A stretch of DNA of 64,000 nucleotides from CADCVT01 sp035940955 (GTDB lineage Bacteria; Actinomycetota; Thermoleophilia; Solirubrobacterales; Solirubrobacteraceae), in NCBI GenBank assembly GCA_035940955.1, contig DASZEJ010000058.1, positions 1 through 64,000 on the forward strand, written 5' to 3'. The translations under genes were made by a program, and so were the position numbers. The notes under the pieces are model-generated. The model was not told the DNA's origin, did no database searches, and saw only the letters and a program-made list of their open reading frames with translations. Positions 25,633 through 33,804 of the stretch are shown piece by piece. The stretch's first letter is position 1; each line of letters begins with the position of its first letter.

Positions 25633-26798
25633 CGCGCCAGCGTCGCGAACGCCCGCTCCAGCGCCTCGTCGCGCCGCCTCGTCCTCGGGTCGTCCCGGGC
25701 CTCGACGTCGGGCTCGAGCCCCTCGCCGCGCGAGGTGCCGCGCCCGCCGAGGTTGCGCCCGCTGGGGAGGAAGTACTGCCCGACGGTGAGGTCGAGCGCC
25801 CCGCCGTTGTCCAGCTCGACGACCTCCTGGAAGACGCCCTTGCCGAACGTCCGCGTGCCGACGAGCTTCGCCCGCTTGCGGTCCTGCAGCGCGCCCGCGA
25901 CGATCTCGGACGCCGACGCGGTGGCGCGGTCGACGAGCACGACGAGCGGCGTGTCGGGCGCGGCCGGGTCGCCGGTGGCGCGGTAGACCTGCTCGGACAC
26001 CGACCGCCCGCGCGTGGTCACGACCTCGCCCTCCTTGAGGAACGCGCTGGCGACCAGCCGCGCCTCGTCCACCAGCCCGCCGCCGTTGGCGCGCAAATCG
26101 AAGACGATCCCCGCCGCCCTGTCGCGCACCGCCGCGCGGACCGCCTTAAACACCTCGGCGTGGGCGCCGCTGGAGAACGCGCTGAGCCGGACGTGAGCGT
26201 AGCGCCTGCCGTCGACCGTCCGCCGCTTCGAGGTGACGACCGGCACCGAGATCTCGGCCCGCACGACGCGCCTGCGCAGCTCGGTGCGCCCGCGCCTGAT
26301 CGTCAGCGTCACCGGCGTCCCCTTCGGCCCCTTGATGAGCCCGGTCGCCGCCTCCTCCGACTTGCCGCCGAGCCGCTCGCCGTCGGCGGCGACGATCACG
26401 TCGCCCTGGCGGAGCCCCGCCTCCAGCGCGGGCGACTTCGGGTAGACGTGCCCGATCCGCAGCCCCGCGCCGACCTGCGTGACGTTCACGCCGATCCCCG
26501 AGAAGCGCGCGTCGGTCGCCTCGCGGAAGCTCCGGTAGTCCTTCTCGTCGAGGTACATCGAGAACCGGTCGCCGAGCCCCTGCACCGCGCCGCGGATCGC
26601 GTCGTCGGCCAGCTCGCGGCCGCGCACCTCGCGGTAGAAGTCGTCCTCCACCCGGGCGAGCGCGTCGTTGACGGTCGCGACGTCGTCGTCGGTGACGAGG
26701 TCCTGCAGCGGGTCGGGCAGGACGTGGCTGTGCCCGCCGAGCCACATGCCGGCGAGCAGGACGGGGACGAGAGCGATGAGGGCGGCGGCCCGGCGCAC
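25629..26798 (-). CDS. C-terminal processing peptidase, S41 family
   Basis: A 389-residue protein with an N-terminal membrane anchor (residues 4-20). A CtpA N-terminal helical part contains LGDRFSMYL. A PDZ domain (about 95-175, SGIGVNVTQVGAGLRIGHVY, GLRQGDVIVAADG) and the S41 core follow with catalytic Ser in DRATASASEIVAGALQ and Lys in FGKGVFQ. CtpA-type enzymes trim extracytoplasmic proteins and cell-wall hydrolase regulators. It is preceded by ftsX (23 bp gap), which fits a role in envelope or division control. Confidence 0.92.
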   Translation of the reverse strand: MRRAAALIALVPVLLAGMWLGGHSHVLPDPLQDLVTDDDVATVNDALARVEDDFYREVRGRELADDAIRGAVQGLGDRFSMYLDEKDYRSFREATDARFSGIGVNVTQVGAGLRIGHVYPKSPALEAGLRQGDVIVAADGERLGGKSEEAATGLIKGPKGTPVTLTIRRGRTELRRRVVRAEISVPVVTSKRRTVDGRRYAHVRLSAFSSGAHAEVFKAVRAAVRDRAAGIVFDLRANGGGLVDEARLVASAFLKEGEVVTTRGRSVSEQVYRATGDPAAPDTPLVVLVDRATASASEIVAGALQDRKRAKLVGTRTFGKGVFQEVVELDNGGALDLTVGQYFLPSGRNLGGRGTSRGEGLEPDVEARDDPRTRRRDEALERAFATLAR

Positions 26799-26821
26799 CC
26801 GCGACAGGGTAGGCGGCGCCG

Positions 26822-27706
26822 CTAGACGCGCAGGAAGCGGCGCAGCGACAGCCCGGAGCCCGCCGCGGCCACGCCGACGGCGGCCGCCAGGAGCATGAAG
26901 CCGAGCAGGCGGAAGTCGATCGTCTCGGGCGCGGCGATGAGCGAGAAGTCCTCGGCCAGCGGGTCGATCAGCGCGACCTTGCCGACGAGCAGCATGAGCA
27001 CCGCGAGCACGCCGCCCATCGCCCCGAGGATCACGCCCTCGATGACGAACGGCCAGCGGATGAACCAGTTCGTCGCGCCGACGAGCCGCATGACCTCGAC
27101 CTCGCGCCGGCGGGCGAAGAGCGACAGCCGGATCGTGTTCCCGACGAGCAGGATCGAGGCGATGATGAGCAGCGCGGTCAGGACGGCGGTCGTGAGCTTC
27201 ACGACCCGCGTCGCCGACAGGATCTTGTCCGTGTCGTCGCGCCGGTTCTTGACCTCCTGGATCGCCGGGTCGAGCGGCCTGCCGCCCGCGTCGACGAGCG
27301 CGTCGCGCAGCGCGTTGACGTTCTGCGGGCGGTCCGGCGTGAGGCGGAACGTGTCGGGCAGCGGGTTTGACCCGAGCAGCTGGTAGGCCTCCGGGTTGCG
27401 CTTCTTCTCCGCGGCGTACGCCTCCTCCTTGGAGACGTACTTGACGCTGCCGACGTACGGCGTGTCCTCGTTGAGCGTGCGGCGCACGCGCTCGACGTCG
27501 GGGTCGGACGCCTTCGGCGACAGGTACACGTCGACCATGACCCGCGCGCGGACCTCGTTCGCCGCGCCGGTCGTCGCCTGCACGATCGGGATGAAGACGC
27601 CGAGGACCAGCACGGTCACGAGCACCGACGCCATCGCGGCGAAGCTCGGCACCGCGTTGCGGCTGACCGACCGCATCGCCTCCTTGAGGAAGAAGCCCGG
27701 CCTCAC
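26822..27706 (-). CDS. ftsX: Cell-division protein FtsX
   Basis: A 294-residue protein with four TM helices: the first at about residues 20-40, a large extracytoplasmic loop (VYLSPKASDPDVERVRRTL), and a C-terminal three-helix block (LTALLIIASILLVGNTIRLS, IEGVILGAMGGVLAVLMLLV, LLGFMLLAAAVGVAAAG). With FtsE it forms an ABC-type complex that activates peptidoglycan hydrolases at the septum. The GTG start at 27706 overlaps the FtsE stop by GTGA. Confidence 0.93.
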   Translation of the reverse strand: MRPGFFLKEAMRSVSRNAVPSFAAMASVLVTVLVLGVFIPIVQATTGAANEVRARVMVDVYLSPKASDPDVERVRRTLNEDTPYVGSVKYVSKEEAYAAEKKRNPEAYQLLGSNPLPDTFRLTPDRPQNVNALRDALVDAGGRPLDPAIQEVKNRRDDTDKILSATRVVKLTTAVLTALLIIASILLVGNTIRLSLFARRREVEVMRLVGATNWFIRWPFVIEGVILGAMGGVLAVLMLLVGKVALIDPLAEDFSLIAAPETIDFRLLGFMLLAAAVGVAAAGSGLSLRRFLRV

Positions 27707-28542
27707 CGCCAGAGCGCCTCGGTCTCGGACGCCCACTCCTCGCCGCGCAGCATCGCCCCCAGCTCGTCGGTGGTCTGCGGCTTCTGCAGCCCGGCCGGCC
27801 GGTCGCTGACGATGACGCCCTTGTTCAGCTCGATCACGCGCCGCCTCATCCGCTCGACCATGTGCAGGTCGTGCGTGGCGACGACGACGGTCGTGCCGGT
27901 CCGGTTGATCCGGTAGAGGAGCTGCATGATCCCGATCGACGTCTCGGGGTCGAGGTTGCCGGTCGGCTCGTCGGCCAGCAGCAGCGGCGGGTGGTTGACG
28001 AACGCGCGCGCGACCGACACGCGCTGCTGCTCGCCGCCGGAGAGCTGGTCGGGCCGGTTGTGGAGCTTGGTGGCCAGGCCGGTGAGGCGCAGGATGTCCG
28101 GCACCTTGGAGCGGATGTCCTTGCGCGAGTGGCCGGTGACCTGCAGCGCGTAGGCGACGTTGTCGTACACCGTGCGCGTGGGCAGCAGCTTGTAGTCCTG
28201 GAAGACGACGCCGACGTTGCGCCGGTAGTACGGGACCTTCTTCGGCGGGATCTCCGTCAGCTCGCGCCCGGCCACCCGGATCGACCCGCTCGTCGGCTCG
28301 ATCTCCTTGAGCAGCAGGCGCATGATCGTCGACTTGCCCGAGCCGCTGTGGCCGACGACGAAGACGAACTCGCCGCGCGGGATCGAGAACGTCGCGCCGT
28401 CGAGGCCGACGTCGCCGCCCTCGTAGCGCTTGACGACGTTGCGGAACTGGATGACGGCGGGCGCGCGCGACGGCGGCGCGGGCTGCGCGGCGCCGGGCGT
28501 GGCGGTCTCGGACGTGCGGGTTCGGGGCGTGATGGTCGCCAT
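27703..28542 (-). CDS. ftsE: Cell-division ATPase FtsE
   Basis: A 279-residue ABC ATPase. Walker A VGHSGSGKST, Q-loop VVFQDYKLLPTRTVY, signature LSGGEQQRVSVARAF, Walker B LLLADEPTGNLDPE, and H-loop VVVATHD are all intact. The N-terminal extension of about 30 residues (Thr/Pro/Ala rich) and the C-terminal tail (GAMLRGEEWASETEALW) are longer than in E. coli FtsE but usual in actinobacteria. It shares its upstream region with the M16 peptidase gene, including a long palindrome. Confidence 0.94.
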   Translation of the reverse strand: MATITPRTRTSETATPGAAQPAPPSRAPAVIQFRNVVKRYEGGDVGLDGATFSIPRGEFVFVVGHSGSGKSTIMRLLLKEIEPTSGSIRVAGRELTEIPPKKVPYYRRNVGVVFQDYKLLPTRTVYDNVAYALQVTGHSRKDIRSKVPDILRLTGLATKLHNRPDQLSGGEQQRVSVARAFVNHPPLLLADEPTGNLDPETSIGIMQLLYRINRTGTTVVVATHDLHMVERMRRRVIELNKGVIVSDRPAGLQKPQTTDELGAMLRGEEWASETEALWR

Positions 28543-28572
28543 GCGGGCCGGGAGGCTAGTGCGGGTCCCGCG

Positions 28573-28598
28573 AAAATCCCCTGCTTGCAAGGGATTTT
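28573..28598. promoter_or_regulatory. 26-bp palindrome between ftsE and M16 peptidase
   Basis: AAAATCCC (28573-28580) and GGGATTTT (28591-28598) are perfect inverted repeats, and the inner TGC-TT-GCA continues the symmetry with one mismatched pair. On the plus strand TTGCAA (28585-28590) and a CATAAC box about 17 bp later could be the M16 promoter, so the palindrome overlaps the -35 box. Confidence 0.6.
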
Positions 28599-28623
28599 GC
28601 GAGAGCGTCATAACCTTGGCGCG

Positions 28624-29877
28624 GTGACCGACATCGCGACCTCCACCCTCGCCAACGGCCTCCCCCTGCACCGCGTCTCGATCCCCGGCACGCGCGCGGT
28701 GACCGTGCTCGTCGCGTTCGACGCCGGCGCGCGCACCGAGCGGCCGGACGAGAACGGGATGGCGCACTTCCTCGAGCACCTCGTCTTCAAGGGCGGCGAG
28801 AAGTTCGACGACTACCGCAAGGTCAACGAGACGGCGGAGCGGATGGGCGGCTCGCTGAACGCGTACACCTCGCACGACCTGGTGGCGTTCCACATCACGG
28901 TGCGGGCGGAGGCGGCGCTCGAGGCGATCGACCTGCTGACCGACTTCGTCGGGCGCCCGAAGCTCGACCCCGCCGAGCTCGACCGCGAGCGGGGCGTCGT
29001 CATCCAGGAGATCCAGCGCTACAAGGACCAGCCGGCGTCGGTCGCCGAGGACCTCATCGACCGCGCCGCGTTCGGGGACCACCCGCTGGGGCGCACGGTG
29101 CTCGGGCCGGAGGAGCACCTGCGCGCGTTCAGCCGCGACGCGATCGTCGCGTTCCGGCAGCGGCGGTGGTCGGGTGCGCGCGGCGGCGCGTTCGTCGTCG
29201 GCAACCTCGACCACGTCCCCGCGAACGGCGCGGTGGCGGAGCTGTTCGAGCGCTTCCCGCAGCTGCCCCCGCCCGAGCCGTTCCCGCCCGCGCCCGAGGA
29301 GATCGAGGCCCGCGTGCTGGTCGAGGAGCGCGACACCAACCAGTCGCACCTGCGGATGCTCTACCGGCCCGGGGTCGACGTGCGCGACCCGGCGCAGCGC
29401 GCCGCGCTGTCGATCTACTCGACGCTGCTCGGCGGCTCGATGGGGTCGCGGCTGTTCGACGAGATCCGCGAGCAGCGCGGCCTGTGCTACTCGGTCTGGG
29501 CGGTCGACCACGCGTTCGCCGACCTGCCGGTGCTGTCGCTCGGGGCGGGCCTGGACTCGACGAAGTGCGCCGAGGCGTTCACGCGCATGCGCGAGATCGT
29601 CGGCGAGCTGCGCGACGAGGGGCCGAGGCCCGAGGAGGTCGAGCGGGCGCGCGCGTACGCGGCCGGCCGGCGGGTGCTGGCGTTCGAGAACACCAACGCG
29701 GTGGCGCGCTACGCGGCCAACCAGGCGATCGTGTTCGGCGAGGACATCGACCCGGAGGGCGCGATCGCGCGGCTCGACGCGGTGACTCACGACCAGGTGC
29801 GCGCGGTGGCGGCCGACGTCGCCGACCGCCTGGCGATCGCCGTCGTCGGCCCGCACAGCGAGGGCGAGTTCAGCTGA
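28624..29877 (+). CDS. M16-family zinc protease (pitrilysin type)
   Basis: A 417-residue protein with the inverted zinc motif HFLEH (HxxEH) near residue 44, the downstream Glu in ERGVVIQEIQRYKDQP, and the C-terminal non-catalytic repeat (GSMGSRLFDEIREQRGLCYS, with the conserved Arg-Tyr pair later). The family includes processing peptidases acting on short peptides, possibly as part of proteostasis. GTG 28624 is the start, about 9 nt after a CATAAC box. Its stop region overlaps the convergent DUF1707 gene by 8 bp. Confidence 0.93.
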   Translation: MTDIATSTLANGLPLHRVSIPGTRAVTVLVAFDAGARTERPDENGMAHFLEHLVFKGGEKFDDYRKVNETAERMGGSLNAYTSHDLVAFHITVRAEAALEAIDLLTDFVGRPKLDPAELDRERGVVIQEIQRYKDQPASVAEDLIDRAAFGDHPLGRTVLGPEEHLRAFSRDAIVAFRQRRWSGARGGAFVVGNLDHVPANGAVAELFERFPQLPPPEPFPPAPEEIEARVLVEERDTNQSHLRMLYRPGVDVRDPAQRAALSIYSTLLGGSMGSRLFDEIREQRGLCYSVWAVDHAFADLPVLSLGAGLDSTKCAEAFTRMREIVGELRDEGPRPEEVERARAYAAGRRVLAFENTNAVARYAANQAIVFGEDIDPEGAIARLDAVTHDQVRAVAADVADRLAIAVVGPHSEGEFS

Positions 29878-30304
29878 ACGCGCCGCGGCTGCGCCGGCGG
29901 CGGACCGCCAGCGCGTCCGGCAGCACGAAGACGCCCCAGCCGAGGATCGGCCACACCGGCCAGAAGTAGCCGGCGCCGGTGAGCGCCCAGATCGCCACGA
30001 GCAGCGCCATCACCGCCAGGTAGCTGCGGACGTGCTCGGCGCGCTCGCGGGTCCGGTCGCGAGGCCGGCGCGGGAGGTCGTCGAGCAGCGCGGCGAGGTC
30101 GGCGCGCGTCTTCGCGGCGAGCGCGGCGGCCAGCCGCTCGTCCAGCTCCTCGACGCTCAGCCGCCCCTCGGCGGCGTGCGCCCGCAGGTCGCTGATCGCC
30201 TGGTCGCGCTCGGTGTCGGACGCGCGCTTGTCGTCGGCGGCGAAGCGCGCCTCGGTCGCGGCGGCGGCGCGGCTGCGGTGCCGGTGGTGATGCCCGCACA
30301 TCAT
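29870..30304 (-). CDS. DUF1707/2TM-domain membrane protein
   Basis: A 144-residue protein. The His-rich N-terminus (MMCGHHHRHRSR) is followed by a DUF1707/SHOCT-like helical segment (RDQAISDLRAHAAEGRLSV, EELDERLAAALAAKTRADLA) and two TM helices (residues 95-130, YLAVMALLVAIWALTG and WPILGWGVFVLPDAL). Members are found throughout actinobacteria without assigned function. The ATG overlaps the stop of the carotenoid oxygenase (ATGA at 30301-30304), so they form an operon. Confidence 0.8.
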   Translation of the reverse strand: MMCGHHHRHRSRAAAATEARFAADDKRASDTERDQAISDLRAHAAEGRLSVEELDERLAAALAAKTRADLAALLDDLPRRPRDRTRERAEHVRSYLAVMALLVAIWALTGAGYFWPVWPILGWGVFVLPDALAVRRRRSRGAFS

Positions 30305-31719
30305 CGCTGTGCCTCCCTGATGTAGTCGCCGTGGAAGTGGAACGGGATCGCGTGCGGCACCTCCGCACGCGCGAGCTCGCCGAGCGTGCCTGCGTCAAGC
30401 ACGAGCAGGAACGACGTCTCGCGCTCGCTGTCGAGCACGATCGACAGCAGCACGCCGGACTCCGGCTGGCCGTCGGAGACGAACACCGGCTCGCCCGGGT
30501 AGCAGCGGCGCTCAGACCACCAGCGGGGGGCCTCGCCGCCGGTCACGTCGAGCTTGACGAGCGCGTCGAGCCACCAGCCGTCGCGGTTGCTCGCGCCCCA
30601 GGCGTAGCGGTACGCGCGCCCGTTGCGCCGGGCGTAGTCGATCCGCCCCAGCTCGAAGCTCGGCTCGGCGAGCTGCTCGACGGTCGCATCGCCGCCGCCG
30701 AGCGGCACGCGGTGGCGGCGCAGCGTGGCCGGCGGCAGGCCCGCGCCCGAGCGGATGCGGTCGAGGTACAGCAGGTCGATCACGCTGGGGTCGTCGTACG
30801 TCGAGGCGTCCAGGAGCAGCTCTCCCCCGCGCTCGCACGCGTTGACGTGGTGGAACGCGAACGTCGCCGGGCCCTGCACGCGCGCCCGGACGCGCCCGTC
30901 GCGGCGGTCGATCACCGTGTAGCGCGTGCCGCGCTCGGGCTCCCAGCGGTAGTTCTCGATGAACGGCCGCCCGCTGAGCGCGAGCCGCAGCGGGTTGACC
31001 GTGAACGGCCACTCGGCCAGCACGGCGTACCGGTCGGTCAGCGCGAAGCTGTGCATGTACGCCGGGCGGTCGACCGGCACGTCGGCGAGCACGCGCACCG
31101 CGCCGCCGGGGCGGACCGCGTAGAGGCGGTAGCGGCTGCGCGGCCCGAGCTGGGTCGCGTAGCTGAGCAGCTCGCCGGTCTGGCGGTCGTGGTGCGGGTG
31201 GGCGATCGTCAGGTGGCCGGGGATGTCCTCGGCCCAGCCGGTGACGCCGGCGGTGTCGAGCGTCCGCCGGTCGAAGGCGACGGGGAGCGGCGTCTCGGTG
31301 AGCGCCAGCGTCTCGTCGCCGAGCCGGACGACGTTGACCGAGCCGTTGTCGGAGAGCTTCGGGGAGAAGGCGGCCTGCGCGCGGCCGAAGAGCGACCGGC
31401 AGGGGTCGGTGGCGAACTCGGGGTAGCCGATGTCGCCGCTCGTCTCCGCGTGGCGGAACGCGCGGCTGCGCAGGAAGCGGTTCGAGTAGGTGACCTCGCC
31501 GCCGCCGAAGGCGAAGCGGTGCAGCATCGCCAGGCCGTCGAACCAGTGGGCGAGCGAGCGCTCGCCGACCTCGAACCGCGCCGGCCCGGTGCGGACGAGC
31601 GTGCCGGTCAGCCATGGCGGCAGCTCGCCCTCGACGGCCAGCGCGACGGGGTCGACCTCGCGCTCGAGCGACCGCACCCCGATCGCGTAGTCCACGTCCA
31701 CCCTCGGCTGTGTCAGCAT
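30301..31719 (-). CDS. Carotenoid cleavage oxygenase-family protein
   Basis: A 472-residue beta-propeller protein. The four iron-ligand histidine regions are visible: IAHPHHDRQTG, YMHSFALTD, FHHVNACE and the C-terminal HFHGDY. The family cleaves carotenoids, apocarotenals or stilbenes with non-haem Fe(II). ATG 31719 is preferred over ATG 31734 because GGGAG lies 5 nt upstream. A PadR-type regulator is divergent across a dyad, so substrate-responsive control is likely. The substrate cannot be told from sequence. Confidence 0.9.
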   Translation of the reverse strand: MLTQPRVDVDYAIGVRSLEREVDPVALAVEGELPPWLTGTLVRTGPARFEVGERSLAHWFDGLAMLHRFAFGGGEVTYSNRFLRSRAFRHAETSGDIGYPEFATDPCRSLFGRAQAAFSPKLSDNGSVNVVRLGDETLALTETPLPVAFDRRTLDTAGVTGWAEDIPGHLTIAHPHHDRQTGELLSYATQLGPRSRYRLYAVRPGGAVRVLADVPVDRPAYMHSFALTDRYAVLAEWPFTVNPLRLALSGRPFIENYRWEPERGTRYTVIDRRDGRVRARVQGPATFAFHHVNACERGGELLLDASTYDDPSVIDLLYLDRIRSGAGLPPATLRRHRVPLGGGDATVEQLAEPSFELGRIDYARRNGRAYRYAWGASNRDGWWLDALVKLDVTGGEAPRWWSERRCYPGEPVFVSDGQPESGVLLSIVLDSERETSFLLVLDAGTLGELARAEVPHAIPFHFHGDYIREAQR

Positions 31720-31737
31720 CCCCGCTCCCAGCATCCG

Positions 31738-31762
31738 TCCAGACCATACCGTCTACTCTGGA
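31738..31762. promoter_or_regulatory. Dyad in the carotenoid oxygenase/PadR intergenic region
   Basis: TCCAGA (31738-31743) and TCTGGA (31757-31762) form a perfect inverted repeat with a 13-bp spacer, flanked by CATC and GATG. A TACTCT box (31754-31759) for the PadR gene overlaps it. Candidate PadR operator. Confidence 0.5.
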
Positions 31763-31772
31763 TGATGCAAGC

Positions 31773-32288
31773 GTGAGTGTGCCACGTCTCACAGCCGTGT
31801 CGTACATGGTGCTCGGGCTCGTCGAGAACGCCGGGCGGGCGACGCCGTACCAGCTCAAGCAGGTCGCGAGCCGCAGCGTCGGAAACTTCTGGACGATCCA
31901 GCACGCCCAGCTCTACACCGAGTGCGAGCGGCTGGCGAAGGCGGGGCTGCTGAGCGAGGAGCGCGAGACCGGCGGCCGGCGGCGGCGGACGTACAGCCTG
32001 ACGCCGGCGGGCGTCGCGGCGCTCGACGCGTGGCGCTCGGCCCCCGCGACGGAGCTCGGCGAGCTGCGCGACCCAGGCCTGCTGCAGCTCTTCTTCGGCG
32101 CCGAGAAGGAGCCGCTGGCCCGCGCGCAGGTCGAGTCGCACGCGGCCAAGCTCGCCGAGTACGAGGCGCTGCACGCGTCGGCGGGAGAGTGGCTGCCGGA
32201 GGGCCAGCGCCTCGCCCTCGAGGCCGGCATCGCCCACGAGCGCGAATGGCTGCGCTTCTGGAGCCGCGTGGGGGGTCAGACCCCTTGA
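31773..32288 (+). CDS. PadR-family transcriptional regulator
   Basis: A 171-residue protein: winged helix at residues 8-80 (YMVLGLVENAGRATPYQLKQ, then GLLSEERETGGRRRRTYSLT) and a C-terminal helical dimerisation domain (residues 95-165). PadR proteins repress genes for phenolic or lipophilic compound handling. GTG 31773 is the likely start. The last residues (VGGQTP) and the TGA stop are encoded inside a GGGGTCAGACCCC palindromic repeat, so the original C-terminus may have been altered. Confidence 0.88.
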   Translation: MSVPRLTAVSYMVLGLVENAGRATPYQLKQVASRSVGNFWTIQHAQLYTECERLAKAGLLSEERETGGRRRRTYSLTPAGVAALDAWRSAPATELGELRDPGLLQLFFGAEKEPLARAQVESHAAKLAEYEALHASAGEWLPEGQRLALEAGIAHEREWLRFWSRVGGQTP

Positions 32289-32348
32289 GTCCCCCCGACT
32301 CAAGGGGTCTGACCCCTTCAGTCGCCGGCGCGCAGGGGGTCAGACCCC
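32272..32348. repeat. Cluster of three GGGGTC(A/T)GACCCC palindromes with long hairpin
   Basis: Copies lie at 32272-32284, 32304-32316 and 32336-32348. The first two form a perfect 20-bp inverted repeat (arms 32272-32291 and 32297-32316) with a 5-nt C loop. A fourth copy lies at 51539-51551. It may act as a terminator for the PadR gene, but the dispersed copies suggest a REP-like element. Confidence 0.8.
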
Positions 32349-32398
32349 TTGACCGGCGCGGCTCGCCGCCGCGACAATCGAGGCGCGTGGGAGCGACT

Positions 32399-32743
32399 GT
32401 GAACGAGGCGGAGCTGCGCCGCTACCTGCAGCGCGTCGGCGACCGCTGGCCGCTCGACCGCGCGCTCGTCGGCGGCGCGCGGGTGGCCGACGCCCGCGGC
32501 GCCCTGCCGCAGCGCGAGCGCGGCCCGGAGTGGGTCGTGATCCTCGTCTCCGAGGCGTTCGACGGCGTGCCGTGGCTCGAGCGCGTCTACCAGGCCGGCT
32601 CGCTGTGGGACGGCGCCGAGATGGGCGCGCCGGCCGACGTCCACTGCTACACGCCGCCCGAGTTCGAGCGCAAGGTCGAGACGCTGAAGCTCGTCCGGCT
32701 GACCGCGAAGTACGGGCTCGACCTGCTGGCCGCGCCCGCCTGA
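32399..32743 (+). CDS. Putative nucleotidyltransferase-fold protein
   Basis: A 114-residue protein starting at GTG 32399 (GGGAG 5 nt upstream). The pattern VVILVSEAFDGVPWLERV, then a Trp/Asp loop, DVHCYTPPEFERKVETLKLV, resembles minimal nucleotidyltransferase (MNT) proteins, although the canonical GSxARG and DxD residues are degenerate (ALVGGARVAD). It may be catalytically inactive. Alone between a PadR gene and nadA; function unknown. Confidence 0.6.
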   Translation: MNEAELRRYLQRVGDRWPLDRALVGGARVADARGALPQRERGPEWVVILVSEAFDGVPWLERVYQAGSLWDGAEMGAPADVHCYTPPEFERKVETLKLVRLTAKYGLDLLAAPA

Positions 32744-33751
32744 CTAGGCCCCGATCGCGACCATCCGCTCGATCGGGACCCGCGCCCGCTCGGCGACGGC
32801 GGCCGGCACCTTGACCTCGTGCTTCAGCTCGCGCAGCGCGTCGCGCAGCTTCGGCAGCGTGATCATCTTCATGTACCGGCAGGACGCGCGCTCGTTGGCG
32901 GCGATGAAGTCGACCTGCGGGGCGGCCATCCGCAGCGGGTGGAGCATCCCGACCTCGGTCGCCATGATCACCGTGCTGCCCGGCTCGGCCCGCTCGGCGA
33001 ACTTGAGCATCCCGCCGGTCGACAGCATGTGGACGCCCTCGGCGTCGACGTCGCCCGCCGCCACGTACTCCATGACCGAGGTCGAGCAGCCGCACTCGGG
33101 GTGGATGAGGAAGTCGGCGCCGGGGTGGGCGGCGCGGGTCGCGGCGATGTCGTCGGGGCGGATGCCGGCGTGGACGTGGCACTCGCCGTCCCAGACCCGC
33201 ATCCTCACGCCCAGCTCCTTCTCGACGTAGGCGCCGAGGAACATGTCCGGGCCGAACAGGATCTCCGTGTCCGGGCCGTGGGTGTCGAGGATGTGGCGCA
33301 CGACGTTCACGGCGTTCGAGGAGGTGACGCAGTAGTCGGTCAGCGCCTTGACCTCGGCGGTCGTGTTGACGTACATGACCGTGACCGCGCCCGGGTGCTT
33401 GGCCTGCCAGGCGGTGAGCTGCTCGGCGGTGATCGAGTCGGCGAGCGAGCAGCCGGCGTCGAGGTCGGGGATGAGGACCGTCTTGCCCGGGCACAGGATC
33501 GACGCCGTCTCGGCCATGAAGTGCACGCCGCAGAAGACGATCGCGGAGCCCTCGGCCTTCGCCGCCTGCTGGCTGAGGCCGAGCGAGTCGCCGACGTAGT
33601 GGGCGACGTCCTGGACCTCGGGCACCTGGTAGTTGTGCGCCAAGATCACGGCGTCGCGCTCAGCGGCGAGCGCGCGCACCTCGTCCTGCAGCTGGCGGAT
33701 CTCGTCGGCGCCGAGCTGACCGGCGACGGGGAGCGGGGCGGCGAGGGACAT
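32744..33751 (-). CDS. nadA: Quinolinate synthase NadA
   Basis: A 335-residue protein with three repeated domains and the three [4Fe-4S] cysteine regions (FCGVHFMAET, HPECGCS, ERASCRYMKM). It condenses iminoaspartate with dihydroxyacetone phosphate to quinolinate in NAD synthesis. The start ATG 33751 lies 7 nt after TACGCT, so the mRNA is probably leaderless. nrtR is divergent across 53 bp. nadB is not adjacent; nadC follows nrtR on the same strand as nadA. Confidence 0.95.
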   Translation of the reverse strand: MSLAAPLPVAGQLGADEIRQLQDEVRALAAERDAVILAHNYQVPEVQDVAHYVGDSLGLSQQAAKAEGSAIVFCGVHFMAETASILCPGKTVLIPDLDAGCSLADSITAEQLTAWQAKHPGAVTVMYVNTTAEVKALTDYCVTSSNAVNVVRHILDTHGPDTEILFGPDMFLGAYVEKELGVRMRVWDGECHVHAGIRPDDIAATRAAHPGADFLIHPECGCSTSVMEYVAAGDVDAEGVHMLSTGGMLKFAERAEPGSTVIMATEVGMLHPLRMAAPQVDFIAANERASCRYMKMITLPKLRDALRELKHEVKVPAAVAERARVPIERMVAIGA

Positions 33752-33758
33752 GGCGCGG

Positions 33759-33798
33759 AGCGTAGCAGGGTTTTCGACTCGCGGGCATAAACTATGCT
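33759..33798. promoter_or_regulatory. Divergent nadA/nrtR promoter region
   Basis: Minus strand: TACGCT (33764-33759) then 7 nt to nadA ATG. Plus strand: TATGCT (33793-33798) then 6 nt to nrtR GTG. Between them lies GCAGGGTTTTCGACTCGC, which recurs upstream of the M14 peptidase gene. An NrtR operator is expected here. Confidence 0.6.
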
Positions 33799-33804
33799 GG
33801 CCGT

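Noticed and set aside
20281..25986. A 1901-codon plus-strand open frame
   Set aside because: It is antisense to smpB, the M14 peptidase and rnr, all of which have clear family motifs; its composition (Arg, Ala, Val, Leu with no domains) is that of a GC-rich shadow frame.
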